Counted from the first letter of the stretch, positions 1-7,143 are shown. The stretch: 13,478 bases of DNA from SYOC01 sp050185455 (GCA_050185455.1 JBFWZL010000128.1:1-13478), one strand, 5' to 3'. Notes: a model not told the origin generated them from the sequence alone. Numbers and translations: made by a program.

Positions 1-11
1 CAGGAGCCGAC

Positions 12-1592
12 ATGGAGAAACAGTGGCGATATAGGCAATATATTTGCGGGGTACAAACCCAGCTACTGTTCATCTTCTTATGGTTCGTTCACCCTGTCTT
101 TGTCAAACCGGCCGTTGCTGAAGGAACGAAAAAAGGGAAAGTAGGTGCGCTGACTAAGACCCAAGGGGGTGCGCCAGCGGCCCAAAAAACTGGAGGCGCG
201 GCAACTCTCCCCCACACGCCGGGCAAAAAAGGCGCAAAGCAACCACAAGCGTCTTCTTCTCGCTCCTCCGCTCACCCTACGGTAATACTTTCAACCGGAA
301 AGAGAAAAGCTAACAACAAAGTCGACAAACAATCAGTTTTGCGAAAAACGAAGAAGGACACGAAGCCATCTCCGTCTGCGACGGTTGCCAAGTCAACAAA
401 GAAAGGAAAAAAGACTGTTGCCGCAAAACCCTCTTCGAAAACATCGCGGCTGACGAAATCTCGGAGGACAACTCAGGCGGGTTATCCTACGACAAAACGG
501 CAAAAAGCGCGAACGACTCCCATGTCAGCGAGCAAAAAAACGCTCATTAACACAACAGTGGAGTCAACAACTCGACCTGAGTTAATTACCAAGAGCTCCA
601 ATGACGCTGAAATGGCCACACGTTACTCGCCCGAGATTGCCCCTTTTCTGATCCAGGTTAACGACGAGCGATTGATCCACCGCATCAACAGCGCCTTCGC
701 CCTGCCCGGAGAAACCATGACGCTCAGCGTTGGCGAAACAAGCGGAAATAACGAATATGTTGTCCAGACGGCGCTCGCTACTGTACAAACCGGGCCGAAT
801 ACTTGGACTTGGAAAGCGCCTCGGGAAGTAGGGATTTATCCTGTACATATTTCCCACTCCGACGGAGACATAGCCATCCAGCTGAACGTTTTTGTCATGG
901 TCCCGTTAGCGCTCGCGAAGGATGGATCTCTGAACGGCTACCGGATCGGTTATTATCCGACGAAAGCGCGGAGACAACTTTTCACATATCCCCCCCCCCG
1001 TGGCTTAATAGAGGTTACCGAAGCGAATGAGAATACACAGGTAAGCCCACACTTCAAATTACGCCAATTCTTGTGCAAGCAAGAAAGCGCTTATCCGAAG
1101 TACATCGCGTTAGACCCTCGGTTGCTCGTCGTGCTCGAAGCGATTTTGCTCAAGATCAACGAACAAGGTCACCACAGTCCTACGCTGTCGATCATGAGCG
1201 GCTACCGCACGCCCTACTATAATCGAGCAATCGGCAACTCGACGACATATAGTCGACACCTCTGGGGAGACGCTGCAGATATCTTTGTTGACTCCAACCC
1301 TCAAGACGGAGAAATGGACGATTTCAACAATGACGGCGTTATCAATATCCATGATACTGAAGCGTTACATAGTATCGTGTCGAAAATGTATGAACCGCGC
1401 GCGTCGCGGTTCCTTGCGGGCAGTTTTTTCAATGAACCGATCCTTCAGCAACTTGTTATAAACGGCTATACTGACGACACACGCCTGCAAAAGCTCTTAA
1501 CTGGGGGATTGGCGCGTTATCGCGCGACCAGTTCTCATGGCCCCTTCGTTCATATCGATGTGCGCGGGATTTTTACTCGTTGGGGACAATAG
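12..1592 (+). CDS. Exported M15/DUF882-like peptidoglycan peptidase with basic linker
   Basis: The 526-residue protein has a hydrophobic N-terminus (about residues 17-31) and an AVA|E signal-peptidase-I-like site near residue 36, so it is probably exported. Residues about 37-185 are low-complexity Lys/Thr/Ser/Ala/Pro sequence, strongly basic. A beta-rich, Ig-like stretch follows (about 210-300), then the catalytic-looking region. That region has SGYRTPYYN, SRHLWGDAADIF and a late GPFVHIDVRG, giving the His/Asp/His zinc-ligand pattern (H416, D423, H514) of M15-type peptidases, which cut D-Ala-containing peptides in peptidoglycan. Between the second and third ligands is an EF-hand-like loop, D437 to D448. 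The start is supported by CAGGAG just upstream at position 1. A C10 run (990-999) lies in the coding region. The fold is fairly sure; whether it is an active carboxypeptidase, an endopeptidase or only a binding domain is not shown. Confidence 0.8.
   Translation: MEKQWRYRQYICGVQTQLLFIFLWFVHPVFVKPAVAEGTKKGKVGALTKTQGGAPAAQKTGGAATLPHTPGKKGAKQPQASSSRSSAHPTVILSTGKRKANNKVDKQSVLRKTKKDTKPSPSATVAKSTKKGKKTVAAKPSSKTSRLTKSRRTTQAGYPTTKRQKARTTPMSASKKTLINTTVESTTRPELITKSSNDAEMATRYSPEIAPFLIQVNDERLIHRINSAFALPGETMTLSVGETSGNNEYVVQTALATVQTGPNTWTWKAPREVGIYPVHISHSDGDIAIQLNVFVMVPLALAKDGSLNGYRIGYYPTKARRQLFTYPPPRGLIEVTEANENTQVSPHFKLRQFLCKQESAYPKYIALDPRLLVVLEAILLKINEQGHHSPTLSIMSGYRTPYYNRAIGNSTTYSRHLWGDAADIFVDSNPQDGEMDDFNNDGVINIHDTEALHSIVSKMYEPRASRFLAGSFFNEPILQQLVINGYTDDTRLQKLLTGGLARYRATSSHGPFVHIDVRGIFTRWGQ
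990..999 (+). repeat. C10 homopolymer inside the peptidase gene
   Basis: Ten consecutive C bases encode the Pro-Pro-Pro run after Tyr near residue 326. In the sequence given, the reading frame is open across it. Homopolymers of this length are prone to slipped-strand change and also to sequencing error. A gain or loss of one base would separate the signal and basic region from the zinc-ligand domain. Confidence 0.9.
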
Positions 1593-1601
1593 ACCAAGGG
1601 G

Positions 1602-1643
1602 TTACGCTCTTTGAGTAGATACCACTAACAAAGGGCAGCGTAA
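1602..1643 (+). terminator. Possible hairpin after the peptidase gene
   Basis: TTACGCT (1602-1608) pairs with AGCGTAA (1637-1643), and CTTTG (1609-1613) pairs with CAAAG (1629-1633), with a three-base GGC bulge on the right arm. It lies 10 bases after the stop codon. The following bases are A-rich then AATTT, not a clean U-tract, so it is a weak terminator candidate or an mRNA 3' end structure. Confidence 0.35.
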
Positions 1644-1758
1644 AAAATTTCGCGGAATGCTGCTCTTGTGATTTCCTCTTTTCTTTCCTCAAGCCTCTAG
1701 TCTCCAACTCTATTCTGCGCTAGTGTCTGCCAATATCGCCTATTCGTCATCTGAAGAA

Positions 1759-1777
1759 ATGTAGCAAGAGGCTACAT
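1759..1777. promoter_or_regulatory. 7-bp perfect inverted repeat upstream of the AhpD-like gene
   Basis: ATGTAGC (1759-1765) and GCTACAT (1771-1777) are a perfect inverted repeat around the 5-base spacer AAGAG. The element lies about 85 bases before the start of the AhpD-like gene. A -10-like TATTAT is at 1826-1831 with no convincing -35. It could be an operator or a leader hairpin; no regulator is identified. Confidence 0.3.
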
Positions 1778-1861
1778 AAATCTTGGCGGACTGTTTCTCA
1801 CGCAAAGTGTAGGCGCGGTAATGCTTATTATAGATGATCGCATTCCAGAGAAGGAGGTAAT

Positions 1862-2197
1862 ATGGCGGACAATTTCTACCCGGCTGATGGGATGAAATCC
1901 CTTAAGAAACTCCGGGCTCTACGTCCGGATTTGTTTAAGGCATTCGTTGAATTTGACACGAAAGTCTTTGAAGAAGGAGCCCTCAGTGTCAAAGTGAAAG
2001 AATTGATTGCGGTGGCGACCGCCCACATCACTCAGTGTCCTTATTGTATCGATGTCCATACGAAGCGCGCGGTCACCGCAGGCGCTACGGAAGAAGAAGT
2101 GGCGGAAAGCATTTTTGTCGCCATGGCGCTCCGCGCCGGTGGATCTTTCGCTCATAGCACAGTGGCCATGCACGCCATGGAGCATAAAGAAGGGTAG
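1862..2197 (+). CDS. AhpD-like / carboxymuconolactone decarboxylase family protein
   Basis: This 111-residue alpha-helical protein matches the AhpD-like/CMD family, which is usually 100-120 residues. The diagnostic stretch is HITQCPYCIDVHTKRA, with C59-P-Y-C62 followed by H66; in AhpD the CxxC pair and the nearby His form the redox centre that passes electrons to peroxiredoxin. The C-terminal ALRAGGSFAHSTVAMHAME is also typical. The start is well supported by AAGGAGG a few bases upstream. It is preceded by 269 bases of non-coding DNA and followed by about 200, so it is probably a monocistronic unit. No peroxiredoxin gene lies nearby, so the redox partner is unknown; a thiol-disulfide or peroxidase-like role is inferred from the CxxC only. 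Confidence 0.88.
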   Translation: MADNFYPADGMKSLKKLRALRPDLFKAFVEFDTKVFEEGALSVKVKELIAVATAHITQCPYCIDVHTKRAVTAGATEEEVAESIFVAMALRAGGSFAHSTVAMHAMEHKEG

Positions 2198-2251
2198 TCA
2201 GCACACAGTAGCCGGGAGTTCGTAGGAACCAGAAACGCAAGACGGTAGGTC

Positions 2252-2271
2252 CGTGATGGGGCTGGATCACG
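2252..2271. repeat. Small inverted repeat in the AhpD-like/proS gap
   Basis: CGTGAT (2252-2257) and ATCACG (2266-2271) are perfectly inverted around an 8-base loop. No U-tract follows on either strand, so it is not a convincing intrinsic terminator. The rest of 2198-2398 holds only the possible proS promoter. Confidence 0.3.
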
Positions 2272-2332
2272 ATAGGCATAGCACCATTGTGAATCTTCGA
2301 GTTCTCCCTTCTTGCTAGCTCCATCCTCCTCC

Positions 2333-2362
2333 TTGACACTCCTACCCCGCGCTGTCTAATCT
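2333..2362 (+). promoter_or_regulatory. Possible sigma70-type promoter for proS
   Basis: A consensus -35 TTGACA is at 2333-2338. A weak -10 TAATCT is at 2357-2362 with an 18-base spacer. It lies about 40 bases before the GTG start of proS, with no other gene between. The -35 is perfect but the -10 matches only half the consensus. Confidence 0.35.
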
Positions 2363-2398
2363 GCCCCGCAATAACGTTACTGCATTCCAGATAATATC

Positions 2399-4114
2399 GT
2401 GCGATATCGTCAATCGTTGATTCCCACGCTCCGCCAAGACCCGGCTGAAGCTGAAGTCATTAGCCATCGCTTGCTTGTCCGTGCAGGCATGATCCGCCAG
2501 GTCGCGCGCGGCATTTATGATTTTCTTCCCTTGGGCCTACGCGTCGTGCGGAAGGTCGAGGCCATTGTTCGCGAGGAGATGAATCGCGCCGGAGCGCAAG
2601 AGATCCTTATGCCGGCAGTTTGTCCAGCCGAGTTATGGCAAGAAAGCGGCCGCTGGGACCATTACGGCAAAGAACTGTTGCGCATCAAGGATCGCCACGA
2701 CCGCGACTTTTGCTTTGGCCCGACGCACGAAGAAATAGTAACCGACATCATGCGACGGGAGATCCAGTCGTATCGCGATCTTCCAATGAATCTGTACCAA
2801 ATTCAGACGAAATTCCGGGATGAAGTGCGTCCACGATTTGGCCTCATGCGCGGTCGTGAATTTATTATGAAGGACGCCTATTCCTTCCATACCGATTTCG
2901 CCGACTGTCAGCGGGAATATCAGAGTATGTACGATACCTACCGGCGAATCTTTGACCGTTGCGGTCTGACCTACCGTCCGGTCGAAGCAGATACTGGCGC
3001 AATCGGCGGCACGATGTCGCACGAATTTCAAGTCCTGGCGGATTCAGGCGAAGACGCTATCGTCAGCTGCGAAAAATGCGGCTATGCGGCAAACGTTGAA
3101 AAAGCAGACTTGTCCCCCCAGGCGACTCAACACTCAGCGCTCAGCGCTCAGCAGGTAAAAAAGGTCCATACTCCCGATCAGCGCACGATCGCTGAAGTTT
3201 CCGCGTTCTTGGGAGAAACCCCGGATCGGTTCGTTAAAACCTTGCTCTACGTGGCGGACACTGGGGCCATCATTGCCGCGCTTATTCGCGGTGATCACGA
3301 GTTGAGTGAACCGAAATTAAAAAGTGCGCTTGGCTGCCAGTGGGTCATCATGGCGGATGAAGACACGATCATACAGGCAACCGGCGCGCCAATCGGTTTC
3401 GCCGGTCCGTTAGGGATAAAAGCCACCGTCTTTTGCGATTGGGCGCTCAAGGGAGCAACCGGGCTTGGGTGCGGCGCAAACGAGCGCGATTATCATCTTA
3501 CTGGGCTAGATCAGGAACGAGACTTCCCCACCGTCCAATTCGCTGATCTTCGCCAGGCGCGCGCTGGGGATCAGTGTCCGCGTTGTCAGGGAGGCGTCTT
3601 CTCTGCACATCGCGGCATTGAGGTCGGACAGACTTTTTATCTCGGGACAAAATACAGCAAGGCGCTCAACGCAACCTATCTTGACGCCCATGGGCAAAAA
3701 CATCCAATGGAAATGGGCTGTTACGGTATAGGCATCACGCGCACGGTCGCCGCAGCCATTGAACAGCATAACGATGATAATGGAATTATTTGGCCCGCGC
3801 CTTTGGCCCCAGCAACAGTCCAGATTGTTCCGGTTAATTGGAATGATGCAACGCTTCGCCACGCCGCGGAGGAAGTGTACGCTAAATGCCTCGCAGCCGG
3901 TGTGGAGACGCTGTTGGACGATCGAGACGAACGCCCGGGAGTAAAATTTAAGGATGCGGACTTACTGGGGATTCCTCTGCGGGTCACTATTGGTAATAAA
4001 ACCCTGGCGCGCGGAATGGTTGAACTGAAACGGCGCGCGGAGACACACGCAACGGAAGTCTCACTCGCTCAGATTGTCGACACGGTGCTTAACGCTAGTA
4101 AAGGAGCCGCGTAA
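2399..4114 (+). CDS. proS: Prolyl-tRNA synthetase, bacterial type with editing insert
   Basis: ProRS charges tRNA(Pro) with proline in the cytoplasm. The 571 residues match the usual bacterial length (about 570). The N-terminus (MRYRQSLIPTL, then AEVISHRLLVRAGMIRQ) matches the family, which supports the GTG start at 2399 although no strong Shine-Dalgarno is visible. Class II motif 2 is the FRDEVRPRFGL / REFIMKDAYSF region (139-163); motif 3 is GCYGIGITRTV (440-450). Residues about 225-405 form the INS editing domain, with FVKTLLY carrying the conserved lysine (K280). CEKC (224-227) and CPRC (393-396) flank the insert. The C-terminal anticodon-binding region has DDRDERPGVKFKDADLLG. A short 7-bp tandem repeat codes for residues 243-252 at the start of the insert. 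pyrF follows after 2 bases. Confidence 0.97.
   Translation: MRYRQSLIPTLRQDPAEAEVISHRLLVRAGMIRQVARGIYDFLPLGLRVVRKVEAIVREEMNRAGAQEILMPAVCPAELWQESGRWDHYGKELLRIKDRHDRDFCFGPTHEEIVTDIMRREIQSYRDLPMNLYQIQTKFRDEVRPRFGLMRGREFIMKDAYSFHTDFADCQREYQSMYDTYRRIFDRCGLTYRPVEADTGAIGGTMSHEFQVLADSGEDAIVSCEKCGYAANVEKADLSPQATQHSALSAQQVKKVHTPDQRTIAEVSAFLGETPDRFVKTLLYVADTGAIIAALIRGDHELSEPKLKSALGCQWVIMADEDTIIQATGAPIGFAGPLGIKATVFCDWALKGATGLGCGANERDYHLTGLDQERDFPTVQFADLRQARAGDQCPRCQGGVFSAHRGIEVGQTFYLGTKYSKALNATYLDAHGQKHPMEMGCYGIGITRTVAAAIEQHNDDNGIIWPAPLAPATVQIVPVNWNDATLRHAAEEVYAKCLAAGVETLLDDRDERPGVKFKDADLLGIPLRVTIGNKTLARGMVELKRRAETHATEVSLAQIVDTVLNASKGAA
3125..3152 (+). repeat. Heptamer tandem repeat inside proS (4 units)
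   Basis: Four adjacent 7-base units occupy 28 bases: ACTCAAC (3125), ACTCAGC (3132), GCTCAGC (3139) and GCTCAGC (3146). They encode a Gln/Ser/Ala-rich stretch, residues 243-252, between the CEKC region and the editing domain of ProRS. The period of 7 is not a multiple of 3, so the frame changes from unit to unit. Confidence 0.75.
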
Positions 4115-4116
4115 GC

Positions 4117-4926
4117 GTGGTCAATCTTTCCTGGCCGTTTCTATCTTCCCGTCAAGGCGGGGCGAAGCAACGCCTTATTTTTGCGCTCGATGTCGCCTCT
4201 CTTGATGAGGTCAAGGAATACGTATCGCTGCTTGCCAATGAGGTCGGACTCTTTAAGGTTGGCAAGCAACTCTTCTTGCATGGCGGCCCGCAAGTTGTAC
4301 GACTGATCCACCAAAAGGGAGGACAAGTTTTTCTTGATCTGAAATTCCACGATATTCCTCGCACAGTTGCCAAAGCCAGCGTGGAGGCGACACGGCTCGG
4401 CGTGCGGATGTTCAACTTGCATGCATCGGGAAGTTTGGAGATGATGCGCCTTACCGTTCGGGAGGTGAACAAAGTCTGCCGGGCGGAAAGTTTGCGTCGA
4501 CCGAAGATCCTTGCCGTGACTGTTCTGACAAGTTTAAGCAAAGAAGATCTCAAACGGACTGGAGTGATCACCGGCGTGGAAAATCAAGTCGTACGCCTTG
4601 CCAGACTTGCCAAAGAAGCGGGCATGGATGGCGTAGTAGCCTCTCCACTAGAAGTAGCGCGCATTCGTCGAGAATGCGGAAGAAATTTTCTCCTTGTCGT
4701 CCCTGGAGTACGGTCGCAAGGGGAATCATGGGATGATCAGAAACGCGTGCTCACACCTGAAGAAGCCATGCGTGCTGGCGCGGATTATTTGGTGGTCGGG
4801 AAACCCATTCGTAACGCGAAAGATCCTCGCGAAGTCGCCCGGCAGATTGTCCGAGAAATGGAACAAGGATTAATTTCACCTTCAGGGCGCACTGTCCGCC
4901 TCTTTCGCGGCGGCGCCATACATTAA
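4117..4926 (+). CDS. pyrF: Orotidine 5'-phosphate decarboxylase
   Basis: PyrF converts OMP to UMP, the last step of de novo pyrimidine synthesis. The 269-residue protein has the family hallmarks: FALD (D25), FKVGKQLF (K47), the catalytic DLKFHDIP motif (D74, K76, D79), TVLTS near 135-139, VVPGVRS (194-200) and VVGKPI near 226-231. The last motif normally reads VVGRPI; here the phosphate-contacting Arg is Lys229 (AAA at 4801). The GTG start at 4117 is preceded by AAAGGAG inside the end of proS, so the two genes are probably cotranscribed and translationally linked. The N-terminus carries about 15 extra residues before the usual start of the barrel. The C-terminus runs about 20 residues past the barrel and is basic. 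Confidence 0.95.
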   Translation: MVNLSWPFLSSRQGGAKQRLIFALDVASLDEVKEYVSLLANEVGLFKVGKQLFLHGGPQVVRLIHQKGGQVFLDLKFHDIPRTVAKASVEATRLGVRMFNLHASGSLEMMRLTVREVNKVCRAESLRRPKILAVTVLTSLSKEDLKRTGVITGVENQVVRLARLAKEAGMDGVVASPLEVARIRRECGRNFLLVVPGVRSQGESWDDQKRVLTPEEAMRAGADYLVVGKPIRNAKDPREVARQIVREMEQGLISPSGRTVRLFRGGAIH

Positions 4927-4940
4927 GCATGTGAGTTTTC

Positions 4941-4969
4941 TTGACAGAAGAAAGACAGCTCGTTAACAA
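4941..4969 (+). promoter_or_regulatory. Possible sigma70-type promoter for gcvH
   Basis: A perfect -35 TTGACA (4941-4946) is followed after exactly 17 bases by TAACAA (4964-4969), a weak -10. The gcvH Shine-Dalgarno AGGAGGT is at 4980-4986 and the start codon at 4999. The gcvH gene may therefore be transcribed separately as well as from proS-pyrF. Confidence 0.4.
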
Positions 4970-4998
4970 CGTAAAGGCGAGGAGGTATTGAACGCATT

Positions 4999-5385
4999 AT
5001 GGCAGACAATCTCAAGTTTACCGAAGACCACCTCTGGGTGCGGGTCAACGGCAAACGCGCCCGGATCGGCCTTTCTGATTTCGGGCAAGATGAATTAGGA
5101 GAGATTATTGCGGTGGAGCTTCCCGACGAAGGCGATAGCCTTGAACGGGGAGAAAGTTTCGGTGAGGTCGAGTCAGTCAAAACAGTCACTGATCTCATCG
5201 CGCCCGTGAGTGGTCGCGTACTTGCCACGAATAGCGAGCTCGATGATCATCCTGCACTCGTTAATGACGACCCGTATCATGAAGGTTGGTTAGTGGAAAT
5301 TGAGTTAGGGGACAAAGAAGAGATCGAGGATCTCCTAGAACCGGAAGAATACGAGGAGGTTTCCGGAGGTGAAGAAGACGAATAG
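4999..5385 (+). CDS. gcvH: Glycine cleavage system H protein
   Basis: GcvH is the lipoyl carrier that shuttles the aminomethyl group between the P, T and L proteins of glycine cleavage. The 128-residue length is normal. The N-terminal TEDHLWVRV, the ALVNDDPYHEGW region and the lipoylation segment ESVKTVTDLIAPVSG, with Lys61 as the expected lipoyl site, are all present. The C-terminus ends in a strongly acidic Glu/Asp tail of about 25 residues, longer than usual. AGGAGGT lies 12 bases before the ATG. No gcvT or gcvP genes are in the window, so the other subunits, or an alternative use in lipoate relay, must lie elsewhere. It converges with ftsB across a 37-base gap. Confidence 0.95.
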   Translation: MADNLKFTEDHLWVRVNGKRARIGLSDFGQDELGEIIAVELPDEGDSLERGESFGEVESVKTVTDLIAPVSGRVLATNSELDDHPALVNDDPYHEGWLVEIELGDKEEIEDLLEPEEYEEVSGGEEDE

Positions 5386-5422
5386 TCGTCGCTCCGCCGT
5401 CGTTCTGAATCGCCTTTTTTTC

Positions 5423-5716
5423 TTATTGTGTGGAGACTCCCGACGGGTCCTGGAAGAGAAAAATAAGCTCTCCCTTTTTGGCGAACTTGAGCGTCTCACG
5501 CGCAACCTTCTCGAAGAATTCGTCATCGGATTGAAGCCGGTTGATACGGTTGTGCAAGTCTTCGTTCTCGCGCAATAACGTAAATATCTCAGCTTGCAAT
5601 TCGTGCTGTTGTTGCCGCAGTTTCCAGAGATGCAAAAAACCGCGTTCGCCAACCAAAGTTGATGTGGCAAGCAATGCATACCCGACAAGCAATGCTGCTA
5701 ACCAAACCCATCTCAT
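5423..5716 (-). CDS. ftsB: FtsB/DivIC-type septum formation initiator
   Basis: FtsB-type proteins are small bitopic membrane proteins of the divisome that pair with FtsL and FtsQ. The 97-residue protein has a short cytoplasmic start, one membrane segment (about residues 3-20, WVWLAALLVGYALLA), and a periplasmic coiled coil (about 30-70, rich in Gln, Leu and Glu, ending RLQSDDEFFEKVARE). It closes with the LKFAKKGELIF segment typical of the family. Two ATG codons are adjacent (5719 and 5716). The GGAGG on the minus strand lies 4 bases from the first and 7 from the second, so I chose the second. It is transcribed away from eno, whereas many proteobacteria carry ftsB directly downstream of eno in the same direction. 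Confidence 0.88.
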   Translation of the reverse strand: MRWVWLAALLVGYALLATSTLVGERGFLHLWKLRQQQHELQAEIFTLLRENEDLHNRINRLQSDDEFFEKVARETLKFAKKGELIFLFQDPSGVSTQ

Positions 5717-5744
5717 CATCCCACCTCCACCACGACATAGCGAT

Positions 5745-5773
5745 ATTGTACTGATTCAGGTTGCCCCAGGCAA
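5745..5773 (-). promoter_or_regulatory. sigma70-type promoter for ftsB
   Basis: Read on the minus strand, TTGCCT (complement of 5768-5773) and TACAAT (complement of 5745-5750) are separated by exactly 17 bases. The -10 matches consensus at 5 of 6 positions and the -35 at 4 of 6. The predicted start of transcription is about 20 bases before the ftsB start codon, leaving just room for the GGAGG. The -35 lies in the hairpin at 5757-5777. Confidence 0.55.
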
Positions 5774-5777
5774 CCTG
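5757..5777. repeat. 9-bp perfect inverted repeat between ftsB and eno
   Basis: CAGGTTGCC (5757-5765) and GGCAACCTG (5769-5777) are perfectly inverted around the 3-base spacer CCA. The element occupies a quarter of the 87-base divergent region and overlaps the ftsB -35 box. It would be an operator if bound as DNA, or a stable leader hairpin in any eno transcript starting upstream. It has no U-tract. Confidence 0.65.
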
Positions 5778-5803
5778 CGCTGGGGAAAAGGAAAGGACCG
5801 TGT

Positions 5804-7087
5804 ATGAAAATCAAAAAAGTTATCGGCCGTGAAATCCTAGACAGTCGTGGAAATCCGACCGTTGAAGTAGACGTGATCCTGACGGGCGGCGCTTTGGGCC
5901 GCGCCGCCGCTCCTTCTGGCGCCTCCACCGGTGCGCATGAGGCCTGGGAACTGCGTGATCTAAGCAAGAAACGGTACAATGGGAAAGGCGTGCAAAAAGC
6001 GATCGATAATGTGAATCGTCTGATTGCGCCAAAGTTGGTCGGAAAAGAGGTTGAAGAACAGAAGAAGCTGGACACCCTCCTCCTTGAATTAGACGGCACC
6101 GAAAATAAAAAACGCCTCGGCGCCAATGCGCTGATCGCCACATCGTTGGCAATCGCGAAGGCGGCGGCGACGGCAGCAGGCAAGCCGTTGTATCGCGCTC
6201 TTGGAGGAACACAAGCGCGCACGCTTCCTGTACCTTTGCTTAACGTTTTGAACGGGGGCGCGCACGCCACCAACAATGTGGATATCCAAGAATTTATGAT
6301 CGTCCCGGCGGGCGCCCGTTCGTTCCGCGAGGCTTTACGCATCGGCGCGGAGATCTTCGCCGCCCTCAAGCGACTGCTGCAAGAGAAAGGACTCACGACA
6401 GCGGTTGGTGACGAAGGCGGCGTCGCCCCAGACCTGCGCTCCAATGAAGAGGCGATCGAAGTCTTATTAGAGGCCATCACCCGCGCAGGCTACCGGCCAG
6501 GCAGTCAGGTATTCCTTGCCCTCGACGTTGCCGCCACTGAACTGTACGACAACGGCAAATATGTTTTTCACAAAGCGGGGGGAGCGGCGCGCACCGCAGC
6601 AGATTTGGTCGAACTCTACCGACGCTGGGCGGAGCAGTACCCGCTGATTTCCATAGAAGATGGCCTTGCCGAGGATGATTGGGAAGGATGGAAACTGTTG
6701 ACAAAAGAGTTGGGAAGGAAACTCCAACTGGTCGGCGATGATCTTTTCGTCACCAATCCTACTCGTCTGGCGCGCGGCATCGCGGAGGGCGCGGCCAATG
6801 CGATCTTAGTGAAAGTCAATCAAATTGGCACCTTGACGGAAACCTTGGAAACCGTCGCGCTTGCACGGAAGCACGGATATGCGTCCGTGATTTCTCACCG
6901 TTCAGGGGAAACTGAAGATGTAACGATCGCGGACCTCGCAGTTGCGCTCAATGCCGGGCAAATTAAGACAGGCAGCGTGTGTCGTGGAGAGCGTACGGCA
7001 AAATATAACCAGTTGTTACGCATTGAAGAAGAGTTAGGAGACCGCGCACTCTATCTCGGGAGGAAGGCGTTTACGAGACAGCGTTAA
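5804..7087 (+). CDS. eno: Enolase
   Basis: Enolase interconverts 2-phosphoglycerate and phosphoenolpyruvate in glycolysis and gluconeogenesis. The 427 residues match the family length. The active-site residues are all visible: E163 in QEFMIVP, E204 in VGDEGGVAP, metal ligands D241, E285 (SIEDGLAEDDW) and D312 (VGDDLFVTNP), and catalytic K337 (LVKVNQIGTLTET). The signature SHRSGETEDVTIADLAVALN follows at 364 and GQIKTGSVCRGERTAKYNQ near 385-403. The ATG is preceded by GGAAAGGA. No clear promoter is visible on the plus strand between it and ftsB. The next plus-strand gene is the small histone-like protein. Confidence 0.98.
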   Translation: MKIKKVIGREILDSRGNPTVEVDVILTGGALGRAAAPSGASTGAHEAWELRDLSKKRYNGKGVQKAIDNVNRLIAPKLVGKEVEEQKKLDTLLLELDGTENKKRLGANALIATSLAIAKAAATAAGKPLYRALGGTQARTLPVPLLNVLNGGAHATNNVDIQEFMIVPAGARSFREALRIGAEIFAALKRLLQEKGLTTAVGDEGGVAPDLRSNEEAIEVLLEAITRAGYRPGSQVFLALDVAATELYDNGKYVFHKAGGAARTAADLVELYRRWAEQYPLISIEDGLAEDDWEGWKLLTKELGRKLQLVGDDLFVTNPTRLARGIAEGAANAILVKVNQIGTLTETLETVALARKHGYASVISHRSGETEDVTIADLAVALNAGQIKTGSVCRGERTAKYNQLLRIEEELGDRALYLGRKAFTRQR

Positions 7088-7114
7088 TTTTTTTCTCAAT
7101 CTGCCGATTTTTTC

Positions 7115-7143
7115 TTGCAGCGGATGATATGATCTGCTAAAAA
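7115..7143 (+). promoter_or_regulatory. Possible promoter for the histone-like gene
   Basis: TTGCAG (7115-7120), a 17-base spacer and TAAAAA (7138-7143) lie about 90 bases before the start codon. Both boxes match consensus only partly. A second -10-like TATACAAT lies further downstream near 7170 without a good -35. Confidence 0.3.

Noticed and set aside
1593..1861. tRNA or other structured RNA in the longest plus-strand gap.
   Set aside because: Only small hairpins are visible; no cloverleaf, T-loop or known riboswitch core.
2085..2339. Minus-strand 84-codon frame spanning the AhpD-like end and the gap.
   Set aside because: No Shine-Dalgarno or recognisable domain, and it overlaps a certain gene.
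5716..6480. 254-codon open frame on the minus strand opposite eno.
   Set aside because: Ser/Arg/Pro-rich shadow of a certain enolase gene with no Shine-Dalgarno or family resemblance.
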